Below are positions 48,401 to 59,900 of a stretch of 64,000 bases of DNA, one piece after another. A model generated the notes under the pieces. That model did not search any database and was not told the DNA's origin. It saw nothing but the letters and a program-made list of their open reading frames with translations. A program made the translations under genes and the position numbers. Source of the DNA: Anisus vortex (lineage: Eukaryota; Mollusca; Gastropoda; Planorbidae); the NCBI GenBank assembly GCA_949126835.1, contig OX421494.1:4161201-4225200 (forward strand), read 5' to 3'. Position 1 is the first letter of the stretch; each line of letters begins with the position of its first letter.

Positions 48401-51400
48401 GGGGGCTGACGTGGGCCTTGAAGTTGCAAGGGTTCCACAGCTTGCGTATCAGCTCCCCGAACCTCTGCACCAGTAGGAAGCTTATGTCCCCCGGTGGACG
48501 CTTGATGTGTTTGTAGTTGTCCTCCTTCAGGAAGTAGTTCCTCAACGGTCCAACATGAGACAGTGACTGGTGACACAGTTACAGATATTCAAAAGTAAAT
48601 AAACATAGATTTTTTAAATATTAAAACTCATACAATAAAGAAAGATTTTCTCCACATTTATTATTAATATATTATGTAGATCTGGCACATGAAGTTTATT
48701 TTACCAAAGTAAATTATCAGTAAATTTTTCTTTTTTTTTTACCTGAAGTACAACATTGCAGTAGTCATTAGCTTTGATATTATTCAGACCAACAATACCT
48801 AAATGGTAAATTAATACATGGTTAGTAAGTGTACGAATATCACAATGTATAAAATATTTGAAAAACTTAGTGTTAACAAAGAGACATTTTTTAATTAAAT
48901 ATAGTCTACTATGTACCGAAATCTACTTTCTGCAAATCAATGTGGAGATTTTAAATATCATTTTCTTTTAAATTTTTGCTAACAAATAACATAAACATCT
49001 ATAATATAATGAATAATCTGACATCACGATTGACCCCAAAAAAAAGGCTTTTCAAAACTATAATTCAAATAAGTATAAAGATGTCATACAAAATTTGAGT
49101 TATTTGTTATGTACATTTAGCAGCAGACAATTCAAGCTGCAATGTAAATGAAAAGCTGGCAAACATTTCAAGAAACAACCAACCTGGCAAATAAGTGGTT
49201 CCATCGTAGGCCCTGGACAATTTGGGATTTTTGTCCAACTTTCGAATCATTCCATCGCTAAAAGTTGGGTTTAACACATACTGAAATTGAAACGTGGAGA
49301 TAAAATATTGCATTTTAAATATAACATTTTAAACATACTAATGTTTATGTAGGTGAAATTTGGGTCATGTGTGCATCAAGTCCACAGATCAAACTGGAGA
49401 ACTGTAGTTTGCAAAGGAAGTTTTATAGGTAAATATTTGGTGCATTAGCAGTTAACAAAGTAAAACTAACATCATTTGCTATACTCTTTCATTTCATATA
49501 CTCAAAACAATCAACCATGCTTGTTGGCACCATTGAAAATGATTTAATAGTTTATCTGTTCATGCATCAAGTCAATCAAGGTTTTAATACATAAGAATAC
49601 TCCACAGTGAGACATTCAGTAATGTGACATTTATGTTGAATAAACACAGAAATTCTTATTCTTCTATTAGCCAGTCTGCAGAGCATGGTGGCTATGCGGC
49701 AGTGCATTCAGCTGGCGCACCGACGGTCCTGGGTTCAAATCCTGGTGCAGGCTAGGATTTTTTCCCGGGACGGGAGGGTGTCCCTGAGTCTACCCAGCTC
49801 TGATGGGTACCTGACCTTAGTTGGGGTAAAGTAAAGGTTGCTGTACATAGTGCCGGCCACACAATCACCTAGTATGTCATGGCCACAGAAACTGGTCACC
49901 GGCCCTATGGATCAATTTGGTCCGAAAGGTACTTTACTTGCTTTACAGAGCTATTGGCTCTCTTGCAGTCAGAGTCAATGCCAGACTAACATATTTACAT
50001 GTCTTTTTTTTTTAGTTGTATAGTGTGTTGGTAATGGCAGGTTGAGAGGAGAGTAGTGTGTGCCTGAGGTACGCCAGCTCAAGTAGGAAGTTGTCTAGAG
50101 TTTCTTGTGGGTAGATAGATACACACAGAGATGAACCAGATAGTTATACTGACTATGATATCATCCAAGGAGGAATCAATGATCTGGTAGTTGTCAGGGA
50201 GACAGTAGAATTTCTGTGTCTGGAGATTAAGAAACACATGGTGCCCTTCAAATACACTGTGTGTGTAAGCATGTGTGTTGTTACCTCGACCTGGAAGATA
50301 CAACAAGAACAAACTAATTAACATTAATGTGTCTAACAAAATATCAGTATTTTTTATGGAGTTAAGTTGGAGATTTCTTGAAGTTTAATCCTTTTATGAA
50401 TGCAAAAAAAAATTCTTTAAAGCAAATGACAAATGTTTTAATGCAGTACAGTTGTAAAAATAACAAGAAAGTACAATAATATAATAATATATCTTGTCTA
50501 CACGTTTATTTTAAATAGATATTTGAGCTCTTTCCTACATTGGTTGGCTGCCTATATGGCATTGCATTATGTCACAAAGTAAAATGAAGTTCTAAGCAGG
50601 TCAGAGCTTGCCATAGAGCTACCTAGATGAATGGTTCAGTTGTACAGACCACAAAAGTTACTTACCCTGGAAGTACTTCCCACAGACCATACAAGCATAC
50701 ACATTGATGTGTGATAAGGAAATTGAACAAAGCTTCTCAAAATCAAAATCAAGAACAGATCTGAAAGTTACAACAAGAACAAGACGAAATAAGATGATGG
50801 CATCACATTGGTTGAGTTACATCGACTGTGAATGAAACACTGCATGCAAACAGCATGTTTCCAAATTGAAACAGTACACTGGAAAGTACAGTGCTGTTAC
50901 ACTAACATGGGCTGGTTTTGCTCATTTGTCACAGAGAAGATGGCATGTAGATAAACCGTCCAGAAGAGAATGCATTCTTAAAATGCTTTAACTAACAGCA
51001 TTTCAAGAGCATCTTAAAGAGAGTGTAAGAATACATTTGGGTTCTATCACTAGTTCCAGCCAAAAGTTGTTTTTATATATATTATAATATAAATATTTAT
51101 TTCAAATAGAGATGCAATTTAGTTATTAAGGAAATTATTAATATACAATGGTGCAAATTGGTTTTTAGGCGTATTTGTTGGACAGATGGTTCTGTCTTAA
51201 TCAGTTGACATTTTAGGGCCTTAATCTGTACTAATTTTCATATAGTTTTGCCAGGGCATACAATTAAAACCAAGCAGCAGAAAAATTACATTAATTGTGA
51301 TTGCATTTTCCCCCCATGTGAGCCAAGACTTTGTCAAATAGTTGCTGTAAGTAATAATATCAAAATCACTAATTTAACAAATGATTAATCAGGAACTGTG

Positions 51401-54400
51401 TTGTAAAAGTAAACATAAAACAAACTTGTAATTTGATAGTGTACCTATTTATTGTATCCAAGTAAGGACATGATCTGCTTCTGTCAATTTTTGATTCTTT
51501 AGCAGGTACTGCAAGAGATAATAAATTATTTTTGTTATATTAAAATAATCTTTATTATATATTAGTGACTATTAAAAAGTGTACAAAAAATAAGCTTAAT
51601 GTGTAGACGAAAAAACTGAAGAGCCTACATTATAGTATAAACATTATAAATAAATAAGCACTCAAGTGAAACGGGGCACGGTAGCTGCGGTAAAGTAAAG
51701 GTGGCTGTGCATTGTGCTGGCCACACAATCACCTAGTATGTCATGGCCACCGCAAATGGTGAATGCTGCTTCACTGGCCCTATGTCCATATGATCAATTC
51801 GGTCCGAAGGGTACATTACTTTACTCAAGTGAAAAAGGATTAAAACACATGCTGATTTTCTAATATATCCTTATACACAAAATATTATAGTGATACAAAA
51901 CCATTTAATACAATAAACCCTTCAATAGAGTAATAAAGTAAGTGAGTAAGTAAAGTATCTCGTCTGACCAAATTGATCCATTTTATAGACTATAGACACT
52001 ATAGTATGACTATAGTACTATAGTATATAGTTGATATAGAATATATATAATAGGCCTACATGATATAGAGACGCACCAAAACTAATTGTCAGGTATCAAT
52101 TGCCAATTGACAATTGCCAGAGCCAGAGGGAGAGAAGACCTTAATAATCCTATACTATAATACGAGTTAAAATTGTATGTATATATATATAATATATATA
52201 TGTGTATATGTGGAAATTTTCTTCAAAAGCGCTCTAACGATTATCTTCATGTTTTAATGCACGACTTGTTTCACCTTAAAAAAAATCTACAGCTTTTCGA
52301 CCCCACAAATAAAAATCGAAAATGAACGTTAGACAAAAATACCCTTTAGATTTATCGTAGATAATTGATTTTGGCCGTGAAAACATGCCATTGATCGACC
52401 CACGTGTGGTGCGGTTTTCAAGAGTGGTGTTTTGTTGCGTCGCAATTATGACGTTGCGGAAATACCCGTTTAACATTAACAAGAAGTTTAATTTCTTGTT
52501 TATGCTGTCTGTTTTGCGCACCGATGATAGTTTTAATTTAAAGCAAGACTAAGTGTAATTCATGTAATGCAGTGGTGTGCAAACTACAGCTAGTGGGTTG
52601 ATAAATATTAGTATGCGGCCCTCGAGGCTTACTAGGCCTATTTAGATGATAAAATCTTCAATGTATTTTAGATTAAATAAAAAAAAATAGCAGCTTAACA
52701 ATTATATGAGGAAAAGATAAATGGAATCTTTATAACCATATTGGAAATGTTTTCCATTACGTATTTATTACTAGTGAGATAATATTTTTACGTTTAAGTA
52801 ATAACAGAATTAGATTTAGGTTTCACCAAACTATACTTTTACTTTTTTTATCAAATATTGTTTGGAAAAAAAAACACGTCGAAAATAATAATTTAGATTA
52901 AACTTCAATATATTTTAGATTAAATTTTAAAAAAAGAAAAAAATAAATATTTACGTATTAATTAATAGTCAGATAATAGTTTGCCGTTTAAATAATAACA
53001 GAATTAGATGAAGTTTCAACAAACTTAAGGTCTATTTTTAACTTTCTTTTATCTGACATTGTTTGGAAAAAAAAACACCTCTAAAACTTTTTTGTGTTTA
53101 AACAATGAATAGCTGTATATAGTGTACACTGTAGCAGATTACACTTCACTGTATATAGTGTTCACTGTAGCAGTATACACAACGCTGTTAATAGTATACA
53201 ATGTAGCAGTATACTCTACACTGTAAATAATATACACTGTATAAGTATCCACTTTTTAAAAATTCAATGCATATGTTTACGAATGTTTCATAAAAAATAT
53301 GTATGATTTTCTTATAAAGGCCTAACAAAAGTAAGATATATTAGAATATGTTAACATTGTCAATTCAAAATATGGTAAACTAGAAAAGATGTATTAAGTT
53401 TATTCGTATTTTCCTTATAACAATAGTCAGAAGTGTAATTTACTGTTTGTTTTATTGAGGGGCGCGGGCGGGGGGCGGGGGGGGGGGTAAGGAATTAAAC
53501 AAATCATCTAATGTAGCCTATATATATTATAATCTTTTCATTTGCGGTCTTTTCAATTAATAACATAATTTCACCTTTAATTATTTAGTATTTAAGTTTA
53601 ATGCTCAAAATGTAAACAATTTTGTTAAAATGATTATTATACCATTATTTTAATTAATCAATATTTTATTTTGCCGCGATAGTTTATTTGAAATAGTAAC
53701 AGAAATGAAGGATATTAGAAAATGTTAACACCAAACTATATATTTTTACTTTTTTGTCAAACAATGTTTGGAATAATACATTGAAAACATTGAAAATCTC
53801 TATATATAAAAATATCGTGTTTGTGTCCCCACGGATCCCCATTGGTCAATTTGTGAGTTTGTGTCACTGACTTATTTAGGCCTAGTCCTATATACTGTCT
53901 AATAGCTTTTCACATCTGACATGTGTCTTCTCTAGCTAAGTTGTTAACGTTAGGACTGCCGTGCGGGCGACCCGGGTTCGATTCTCCAGTTTAGACTATA
54001 CCTTTTTTTCTACATTTTTTTTTCAAACTTTTAAAAACAAAAGACATTGTAAATCTACGGGCAATTTAGATTTTTGTTAAATAAAAATACTTCCCTATTT
54101 TTTTACCCGATTAAAATATGTATTTTAACTTACTTTCCTAAAAGTCTTCAGTAAAAAAAAATAATTTAAATATTGGATTTATAGCTTTCTTTTAATTGTA
54201 GTTTATGAAAATGTTATCTGCACCTTTAACAGTCCTGTTTTTTTTTTCACCCGGGCAACGCCGGGCAATGTAGCTTGTAATAAATAAATACTTTTGTATA
54301 AGATATTTTTTACAAGTGATTTACAAACTATACTTATGATTTATATATGTGCCCAAGTAAGAAATATTAGACTTTGTTAAGAAGTCAATATGAATCTATT

Positions 54401-56711
54401 CGGTTCCGTGACAAACGCGCACAAGACAATTGCGCACACGACAAACGCGCACAGACAATCGCGCAATGACACAAATGCGCACAGGACAAACGCGAACACC
54501 GATAGTTGCGCACACGGACAATGGCGCACACCGACAAATGCGGACACCGACAATCGCCCACAGTGACAAATGCGAACGGCTATATAAGCGCACACCGACA
54601 AAAGCGCACACCGACAAAAGCGCAAACTGACAATGAAGCTATAATTAAAACAAAAAAAACATGTTTAAATATAATTTAGTTCAAATAGTTTTCAGTACCA
54701 GAAAGGAAGGCAAAGTATGGAGGAAAAAAGGAACAAAATAGACAACAAAAGAAATTGAATTTAAAATAATTCAGAAAAAATATTAAATGTCGAAATAATT
54801 TTTTCACTATGAGAGTTGAAGATACAAAACTAACTGAACCGTAGCTAACTGGTTTTAACTGTAATTTCATCATTCAATTAGGACTTCCTTCTACACTATA
54901 AATAACCAAGATTATGTACCTAATAAATATGCGGGTTGAAAGAGGGGTCGGAATAAAACTACGTGTTAATCACTAATAAAAAATTTTCAAATCGGTTGCA
55001 TGAATGCATGTTTTAAAACGTACTTTGCCTTTAGAAAAGTGCAATGCCAACTCTTATTTTAAGACTAATATTCCTCTTTCTTTTATTAAAACAAAACCAC
55101 AATTATTTTTAGTATAATGTATAAGTATACGTCTTATTTTCAACTATATGCTTAAGTAGTAGTACTGCTGTTATTTGTTTAATAATCATTTTACGAGCTT
55201 CCATCATACTACTATGGTTTAACATGCTGATTAAGACTTAAATATCCAATTAAAATTTTTAAATGACATCTCTTAAAAATCATGACGTAGCAGTACTACT
55301 AGAACGAACATTTTATTACTATACTATTAGTCTATACATTTAAAAGTTAATTTTTTTTTTAAATATGCATACAATTATTATTACATTTATTATGATTATT
55401 AATATATCGTTAGCTTTAAACATGATGTATTTTTGCTGAAAACCAACTAAGACTAAATCCATTATCATCTTTAAATTGGCGATGCATAACTTGCTATTTG
55501 CGCATTTGTCGGTGTGCGCTTATATAGCCGTTCGCATTTGTCACTGTGCGGGATTGTCGGTGTCCGCATTTGTCGGTGTGCGCCATTGTCCGTGTGCGCA
55601 ACTATTGGTGTTCGCGTTTGTCCTGTGCGCATTTGTGTCATTGCGGAATTGTCTGTGCGCGTTTGTCGTGTGCGCATTTGTCTTGTGCGCATATGTCTGG
55701 TCACCATCTATTCGTAGACCTTTTTAATTTATATCAAACATATTTGCCGGCTGTAACTCATTGTAAGCTTGAATAGGGTGAGTAGGGAGTTAACAAAATT
55801 GACATAATTTTATTAGAGGGGTCACTAGAAAAAATTGTAACGTATATCACGATATTTTAAATTTAAACTTTTCATTTTCAGTCTTTTAAATACATATCAT
55901 AATGACATAAATGACATGTATTTCTGTTGCATTTAAAACTGACAACTCTAGCCTACATGTTTTTTTTTTGTTTTTTTTGGGGGGGGGGGGGTGGGTTAAA
56001 ATGAGATAAAGCTGTTTTATTTTTATTTTTTTAAGGAAGGGGGGGGGTTATCGGGCGAAATCTAGATATTAGACTGCATAAATAAAAATCTGCTTCGACT
56101 GTTAGAATTTAAAGCCCATGTTATTCATAATAGAAAAAAGAAAAAGACAAGTACATTTTTTTGGTCTGGTATAGACATATTTTTTTTAATTTATGCACTG
56201 TTGTTTTACATACACATTATGTTATGGTACAAGCGCCTGCTCTTTATTACCGATCGAATGATCGGTCACCTGGTACTTATAATTTAATTGGCATATAAAC
56301 TTGAACCCAAATCCTTTATCTTAGTCTTAGTAAAGCCTTGGGCTTTTGATTATGAATAGTCAGAATATCATCCTCCTATGAGTATGAGTGGCATGAGGCT
56401 AAGGCTATGGCTATGAATATATTACCTATGATCCTATGATCCTTATTTAAAATTAAATTAAAAATCTTAACTTTAAAATACCACTGCTGACTGAGCCAGT
56501 AAAGACAGTAAAGTGTAAAGCTTTTACTGTAGGCCTACTAATTAATTAGACTAAGGCATTACATTTTATCTAGTATCAAATATCGTGTAAATAAACTATT
56601 TATTCTATTACCAATGTTCTTTGCACCATCGTCTACTATTGAACGTTTTTTTTTTAAAATAGATTTTTGTTTCACGTCCAATTTATGTTCAGCTTTCATG
56701 GTGGTGGCCAT
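42483..56711 (-). CDS. USP39: USP39 / Sad1-like spliceosomal pseudo-ubiquitin protease, complete, 15 coding exons
   Basis: Exons (minus): 56711-56612, 51508-51445, 50760-50666, 50290-50154, 49280-49184, 48798-48743, 48566-48341, 47884-47739, 47275-47230, 46508-46414, 45846-45718, 45049-44988, 44671-44530, 43306-43220, 42761-42483. All introns are GT-AG and the joined frame is 586 codons plus stop (human protein 565). Residues 45-150 form the zinc-finger UBP domain (CPYLDTINR, VCGKYFQGRG, FYCLPDNY). The peptidase-like fold runs from about 165 to 494 (GLNNIKANDY, RPPGDISFLLVQRFGELIRK, YDLVANIVHDG, DILPQMITLSE). The catalytic Cys position holds Asp176 and the catalytic His position Ser457, as in other USP39 proteins, so it is not expected to cut ubiquitin. 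In the known family it acts in the nucleus in U4/U6.U5 tri-snRNP assembly. The start has two in-frame ATGs, at 56711 and 56699; the first has A at -3 and G at +4. The last exon (residues 495-586) is a low-complexity tail that I cannot align to the human end. Confidence 0.97.
44245..44436 (+). mobile_element. LINE-A 3'-end fragment in USP39 intron 13
   Basis: This matches the end of the 12.2-13.9 kb element: a remnant of NAYK, then cttccccagtggcat, GGGTTGCCTGAACAAACCAG, the actcagaccatagataagcg block, and the tail around tcttctgtatagaag. It is antisense to USP39. Confidence 0.75.
46632..47000. mobile_element. hAT-type MITE, USP39 intron 9
   Basis: Ends TAGGGGTCGGGAACTTTTTT and, on the other strand, CAGGGGTCGGGAACCTATGG. 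It is flanked by a perfect 8-bp duplication GACTAGAC at 46624-46631 and 47001-47008. The interior repeats gagagccat motifs. No transposase. Confidence 0.88.
48003..48225 (+). mobile_element. SINE-B in USP39 intron 7
   Basis: Body from gttttgaaccctagtgaagg through ggtgtccctgagcctaccca, gcattgtgctggtcgcacaa and gaccctatggatcaatttat. Head mostly lost. Antisense to USP39. Confidence 0.78.
48235..48310 (+). mobile_element. Short LINE-A / SINE-A tail fragment
   Basis: tcttctttctatgattatag and gagcatctgtaacatgtaag match the LINE-A 3' terminal region. It lies directly after a SINE-B copy and just before USP39 exon 7 in plus coordinates. Confidence 0.5.
49683..49940 (+). mobile_element. SINE-B, best-preserved copy, USP39 intron 4
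   Basis: Head agcatggtggctatgcggca (A box), B box GGGTTCAAATCCTGG, then ttttttcccgggacgggagg, gtgtccctgagtctacccag, ctgatgggtacctgacctta and ggatcaatttggtccgaaag. A short block is deleted between aaactggt and caccggcc. The A-box and B-box spacing is that of a tRNA-derived pol III promoter. Confidence 0.85.
51674..51830 (+). mobile_element. SINE-B with head-to-body deletion, USP39 intron 1
   Basis: ggggcacggtagc is joined directly to tgcggtaaagtaaaggtggc, skipping the B box and first half of the body. The 3' end (ttcggtccgaagggtacatt) is intact. A short reverse 3' fragment lies at 51949-51983. Confidence 0.75.
52640..53095. repeat. Diverged tandem duplication (about 250-bp period)
   Basis: Two copies share tttagattaaa, taataacagaattagat and catattgtttggaaaaaaaa-type ends. 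A third, more diverged copy lies near 53650-53785. In USP39 intron 1. Confidence 0.6.
53108..53255. repeat. Short imperfect tandem repeat, 3-4 units
   Basis: Units around cactgtatatagtgtacact and gtagcagtatac, period roughly 45 bp. Confidence 0.65.
53797..54276 (+). mobile_element. Helitron-like non-autonomous element with tRNA-like region, copy 1
   Basis: Begins TCTCTATATATAAAAATATC and ends in the GC-rich hairpin CCCGGGCAACGCCGGG, then caatgtagcttg and T. Inside is a tRNA-like stretch (tagctaagttgttaacgtta, then CGGGTTCGATTCTCC as B box). A 5' TC start, a terminal hairpin and a CTRR-like end inserted before T are Helitron traits; class assignment is inference. Lies in USP39 intron 1. Confidence 0.7.
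54403..55705. mobile_element. Foldback / Mutator-like element with repeat-built terminal inverted repeats
   Basis: Arms at about 54410-54640 and 55495-55700 are inverted copies, each made of degenerate GACAAATGCGCACAC-type units. The outer ends read GACAAACGCGCACAAGAC on the left and, on the minus strand, GACATATGCGCACAAGAC on the right. The direct repeat ATCTATTCG flanks the element (54394-54402 and 55706-55714), a 9-bp target duplication as in Mutator-like transposons. The 850-bp centre is AT-rich with no transposase, so it is non-autonomous. Lies in USP39 intron 1. Confidence 0.85.
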
Positions 56712-56967
56712 ATTGTTACTAGAAAAAAAAAGGATCTACCGGTATCCACCATCTATTAAAAATGAATATATTATTTCCTTAAACTAATCTTGAACATCGG
56801 ATTTATCGTAGATACTTTACTTTGATATTTCTAAAAAAAAATTATTAAATTTTTAAAACTCTTTTTAAATTAGATTATACATTGCTTTATATAATAATTT
56901 ATAAAAATATACAGAATACCCCCTTGTTGGCAAGGGACGTAAGCTGATTTATTATTAGGAAAGAAAA
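56712..56967. promoter_or_regulatory. Likely bidirectional promoter between USP39 and METAP1
   Basis: This 256-bp interval separates the divergent start codons, so it must hold both 5' UTRs and the core promoter unless upstream non-coding exons exist. It is AT-rich, with TATA-like A/T runs near 56900-56915 (tttataaaaatata). On the USP39 side the motif AATATGGCC overlaps the first ATG and resembles a YY1 site (AANATGGC), a pattern known at start codons of housekeeping genes. No transcript data are available; promoter function is inferred from gene layout. Confidence 0.6.
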
Positions 56968-59900
56968 ATGTCCCTGGCTGTTTCTTCACGAGTTTGTGAA
57001 ACTCCGGGATGTGGAGAAGCAGCAAAGCTCCAGTGTCCAACTTGTATCAAGATTGGAATACCTGGTTCTTTCTTTTGCTCTCAGGTAAAACGAGAAACCG
57101 CACCTACTGATATACAAGTTTAGACTTTCCAAAATTTTAAATCGTTAGGCCTAGGGCCTAGTCCAAGTCTAGTCTCAGAGACTCAGTCAGAGTCAGTGTC
57201 AGTCTAGTCTAGTCTAGTCTTGTGAGTCTAGTAGTCTAGTGACTAGTGAGTTAGAAAAACCCCCAACAAATAAAATCTAAAAATGTTCAAAGCTTTCATA
57301 TTTACAAATAAAAACGCATGCTGCTTCACTGAATTGATCTTGCAAACTAATTTTCTGCTGCCTAAATTTAAGGAAATTAAGGCCCCTTCTAATATTATTG
57401 CATTTAATATGAATAGCATTTATGGCGAATTATAAAATCAAGCAAACAAATTTATACAGGCCATGACATGGCATGCCACTTTCACAGTCAGTAGGCCATC
57501 ACATACTTTTTACAAAATGATATACCCTATAGATTATATATAAGATTGTTTATTATTTTACATTATCATGAAAATGTAGGTCTACCTGTTTCTACCTACT
57601 GGTGGATTAAATAAAAGTAATCCTCCAGATCAGGAAAAAACATTCACATGCATGTGGTGTTTATTTAGGCCTAGTGGAAAATCTTTTTACAGAACTTTTT
57701 ATTATACTACAAGCTACATTACCCGGCGTTGCCCGGGTGAAAAAAAAACAGGACTGTATAAGGTGCAGATACAATTTTTATAAACTACAATTAAAAGAAA
57801 GCTTTAAATCTAATATTTACATTATTATTTTTTTTACTGAAGACTTTTAGGAAAGTAATTTAAAATAAATATTGTAATCGGGTAAAAAAATAGGCAAGTA
57901 TTTTTATTTAACAAAAATCTAAATTGCCAGTAGATTTACAATGTCTTTTGTTTTTAAAAGTTTGAAAAAAAAATTGTCAAAAAAAAAGGTATAGTCTAAC
58001 TGGAGAATAAAACCCGGGTCGCCCACATAGCAGTCCGCTACGTTAACCACTGAGCTAGCGAAGACACATGTCCAATGTGAAAAATTATTAGACAGTATAG
58101 GCCTAAATAGGTCAGTGACACAAACTCACGTGATTTCAATTTGACCAAATTGATCCGTATGCGTTCAAACACTCTCTTTTTATATATTAGATAAGTTTTG
58201 AGCATGGGACAAGCAGTGGTTCACTGGAAATTTTATACAAGTCAACAGTCCTGTGTAAAAAACAATTGTTGAAATAAGCCATGAATTATCATCAGTAAAG
58301 GTTATAGGCCTTAGAATATAATTAATATATACTATATATAGTATAGGCCATAGGCTGCTATAATGTAACTGTATAGCCTAGGTATTTTTTTTTTAAAGAT
58401 ATGAATTTTATAAATAGTCTAGATGAAAAAACAATTTACACCACCTTTTTTTTCTATATTAAAAGGACGTCCAATGTAGCCCACTTTGTTTAGCAGCTTC
58501 TAGAATTATAACATTTAATTTTCATATTTTATATGTGATCCTAAATTTGCTGACATTTGTCAGGCTATTTTAATATAAAAACTCAACCCTTAGAAATTTT
58601 TATTCAAATTAATCAGTTGGACATTTCTTGTATTATAAATGAATATAAAACCTAGTATTTTATTACATAGTTAATTTATTTGTTGCTCAGGAATGTTTCA
58701 AAGGCTCATGGGGTGAACATAAAAAACTTCACCAATTGGCCAGTAAGTATAATTTACATTCATCACAATGTTCATGCCATAGCTAAAGATTTTGTTTCTT
58801 TGTTTTTTTTTACCTATGACTGGTCAGAGAAGAGTTGTCCATCTGAGACTATAGTACAGGCTATAGGTAGCTATCACTTTGTCATACAACTGATTAGTTA
58901 ATAGACTGCGTAGGTCCAAGGCTAGAGGATGAAAAAAGCTAATAATGACTCTACATGGTAGGCTGATTCCCACATATCTACAAATAAATATTGTTAGAGT
59001 GTGACAATGGGGCACTTGGAACTTAGAAAGACCTTATTGTTGGGTATTGGTCAAATAACAGTGCAGGAATACGAGCGAGACATCATGTCTATGATCCAGG
59101 GGAAATCTGCAGGTGTGGAGAAGCAGAGCAGCGCATGTGACTGTGGAGGCTGTACCCTTTGTAACATGGCACGCCATGCCCATCCCTTGAGCCACATCTT
59201 CTCAAGTTTTGCCCTTGACTATAGACTGTACAGTATTTTTAGAAACATACAAGGTCTGTCAAATAACAGGCAGTGGACTAGAGGTCAATTTATTATTTTA
59301 TACTGAGGATATTAAATTGTTAGATATGGCTGGCATAAAGAAAGAGCCAGAGGCACCCTGGCCTACTTGGCTATGGGGAAGAGGTAGATGTAGGGATATG
59401 AAGAGAAGAGTAAGTTTGAGTTGGAGAACTCTGTTACTTCTCAGTGGAATTCTACACTCTTGTTCAGACCAAACTTTTGTGTGGAATTTACTTATTGTAT
59501 CACTTACCATGGGACCTCATATTCCTATCAGCATATATTATGTTGTCTGTATATATTAACTAATGACTTGAAATATTACTTCAAGATTAAAACATTCTTG
59601 TACATAAACATATTTTATTATGTATGTTTTGGAACAAGTCTTAGGATTACTGTTGATAATTTTAAAGCCATAAACACATCGCACACAAAGTATTTGCCGG
59701 AACCCGTCATGAAATATTACTTGCTGGTACACAAGTACTTCTAAAGTTTAAACCTTTTATTAGTTCTTAAAAATGTATTGTTTGATTTGATTTTTTTGGA
59801 ATACACTTCAGTGGACATTTGAAATTCATAATAATATTCAATATGCATTTAAATTCTGTTAAGTTTTTGTCAAAGCACAGATAAAATTTACTTTGTGAAT

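Noticed and set aside
49683..49760. Possible tRNA gene at the SINE-B head
   Set aside because: A and B boxes are present but it is continuous with the SINE-B body found many times in the window.
52571..52630. Possible hAT end (cagtggtgtgcaaactac)
   Set aside because: No matching second end or 8-bp duplication could be found nearby.
54377..55776. Cys/Val/Arg-rich frames on both strands
   Set aside because: Translations of the repeat-built arms of the foldback element; the same peptides appear at both arms in opposite orientation.
58000..58075. Possible tRNA gene (tagctcagtggtta and a B box)
   Set aside because: Acceptor-stem pairing is not evident and the same sequence lies within a 480-bp mobile element also found at 53797-54276.
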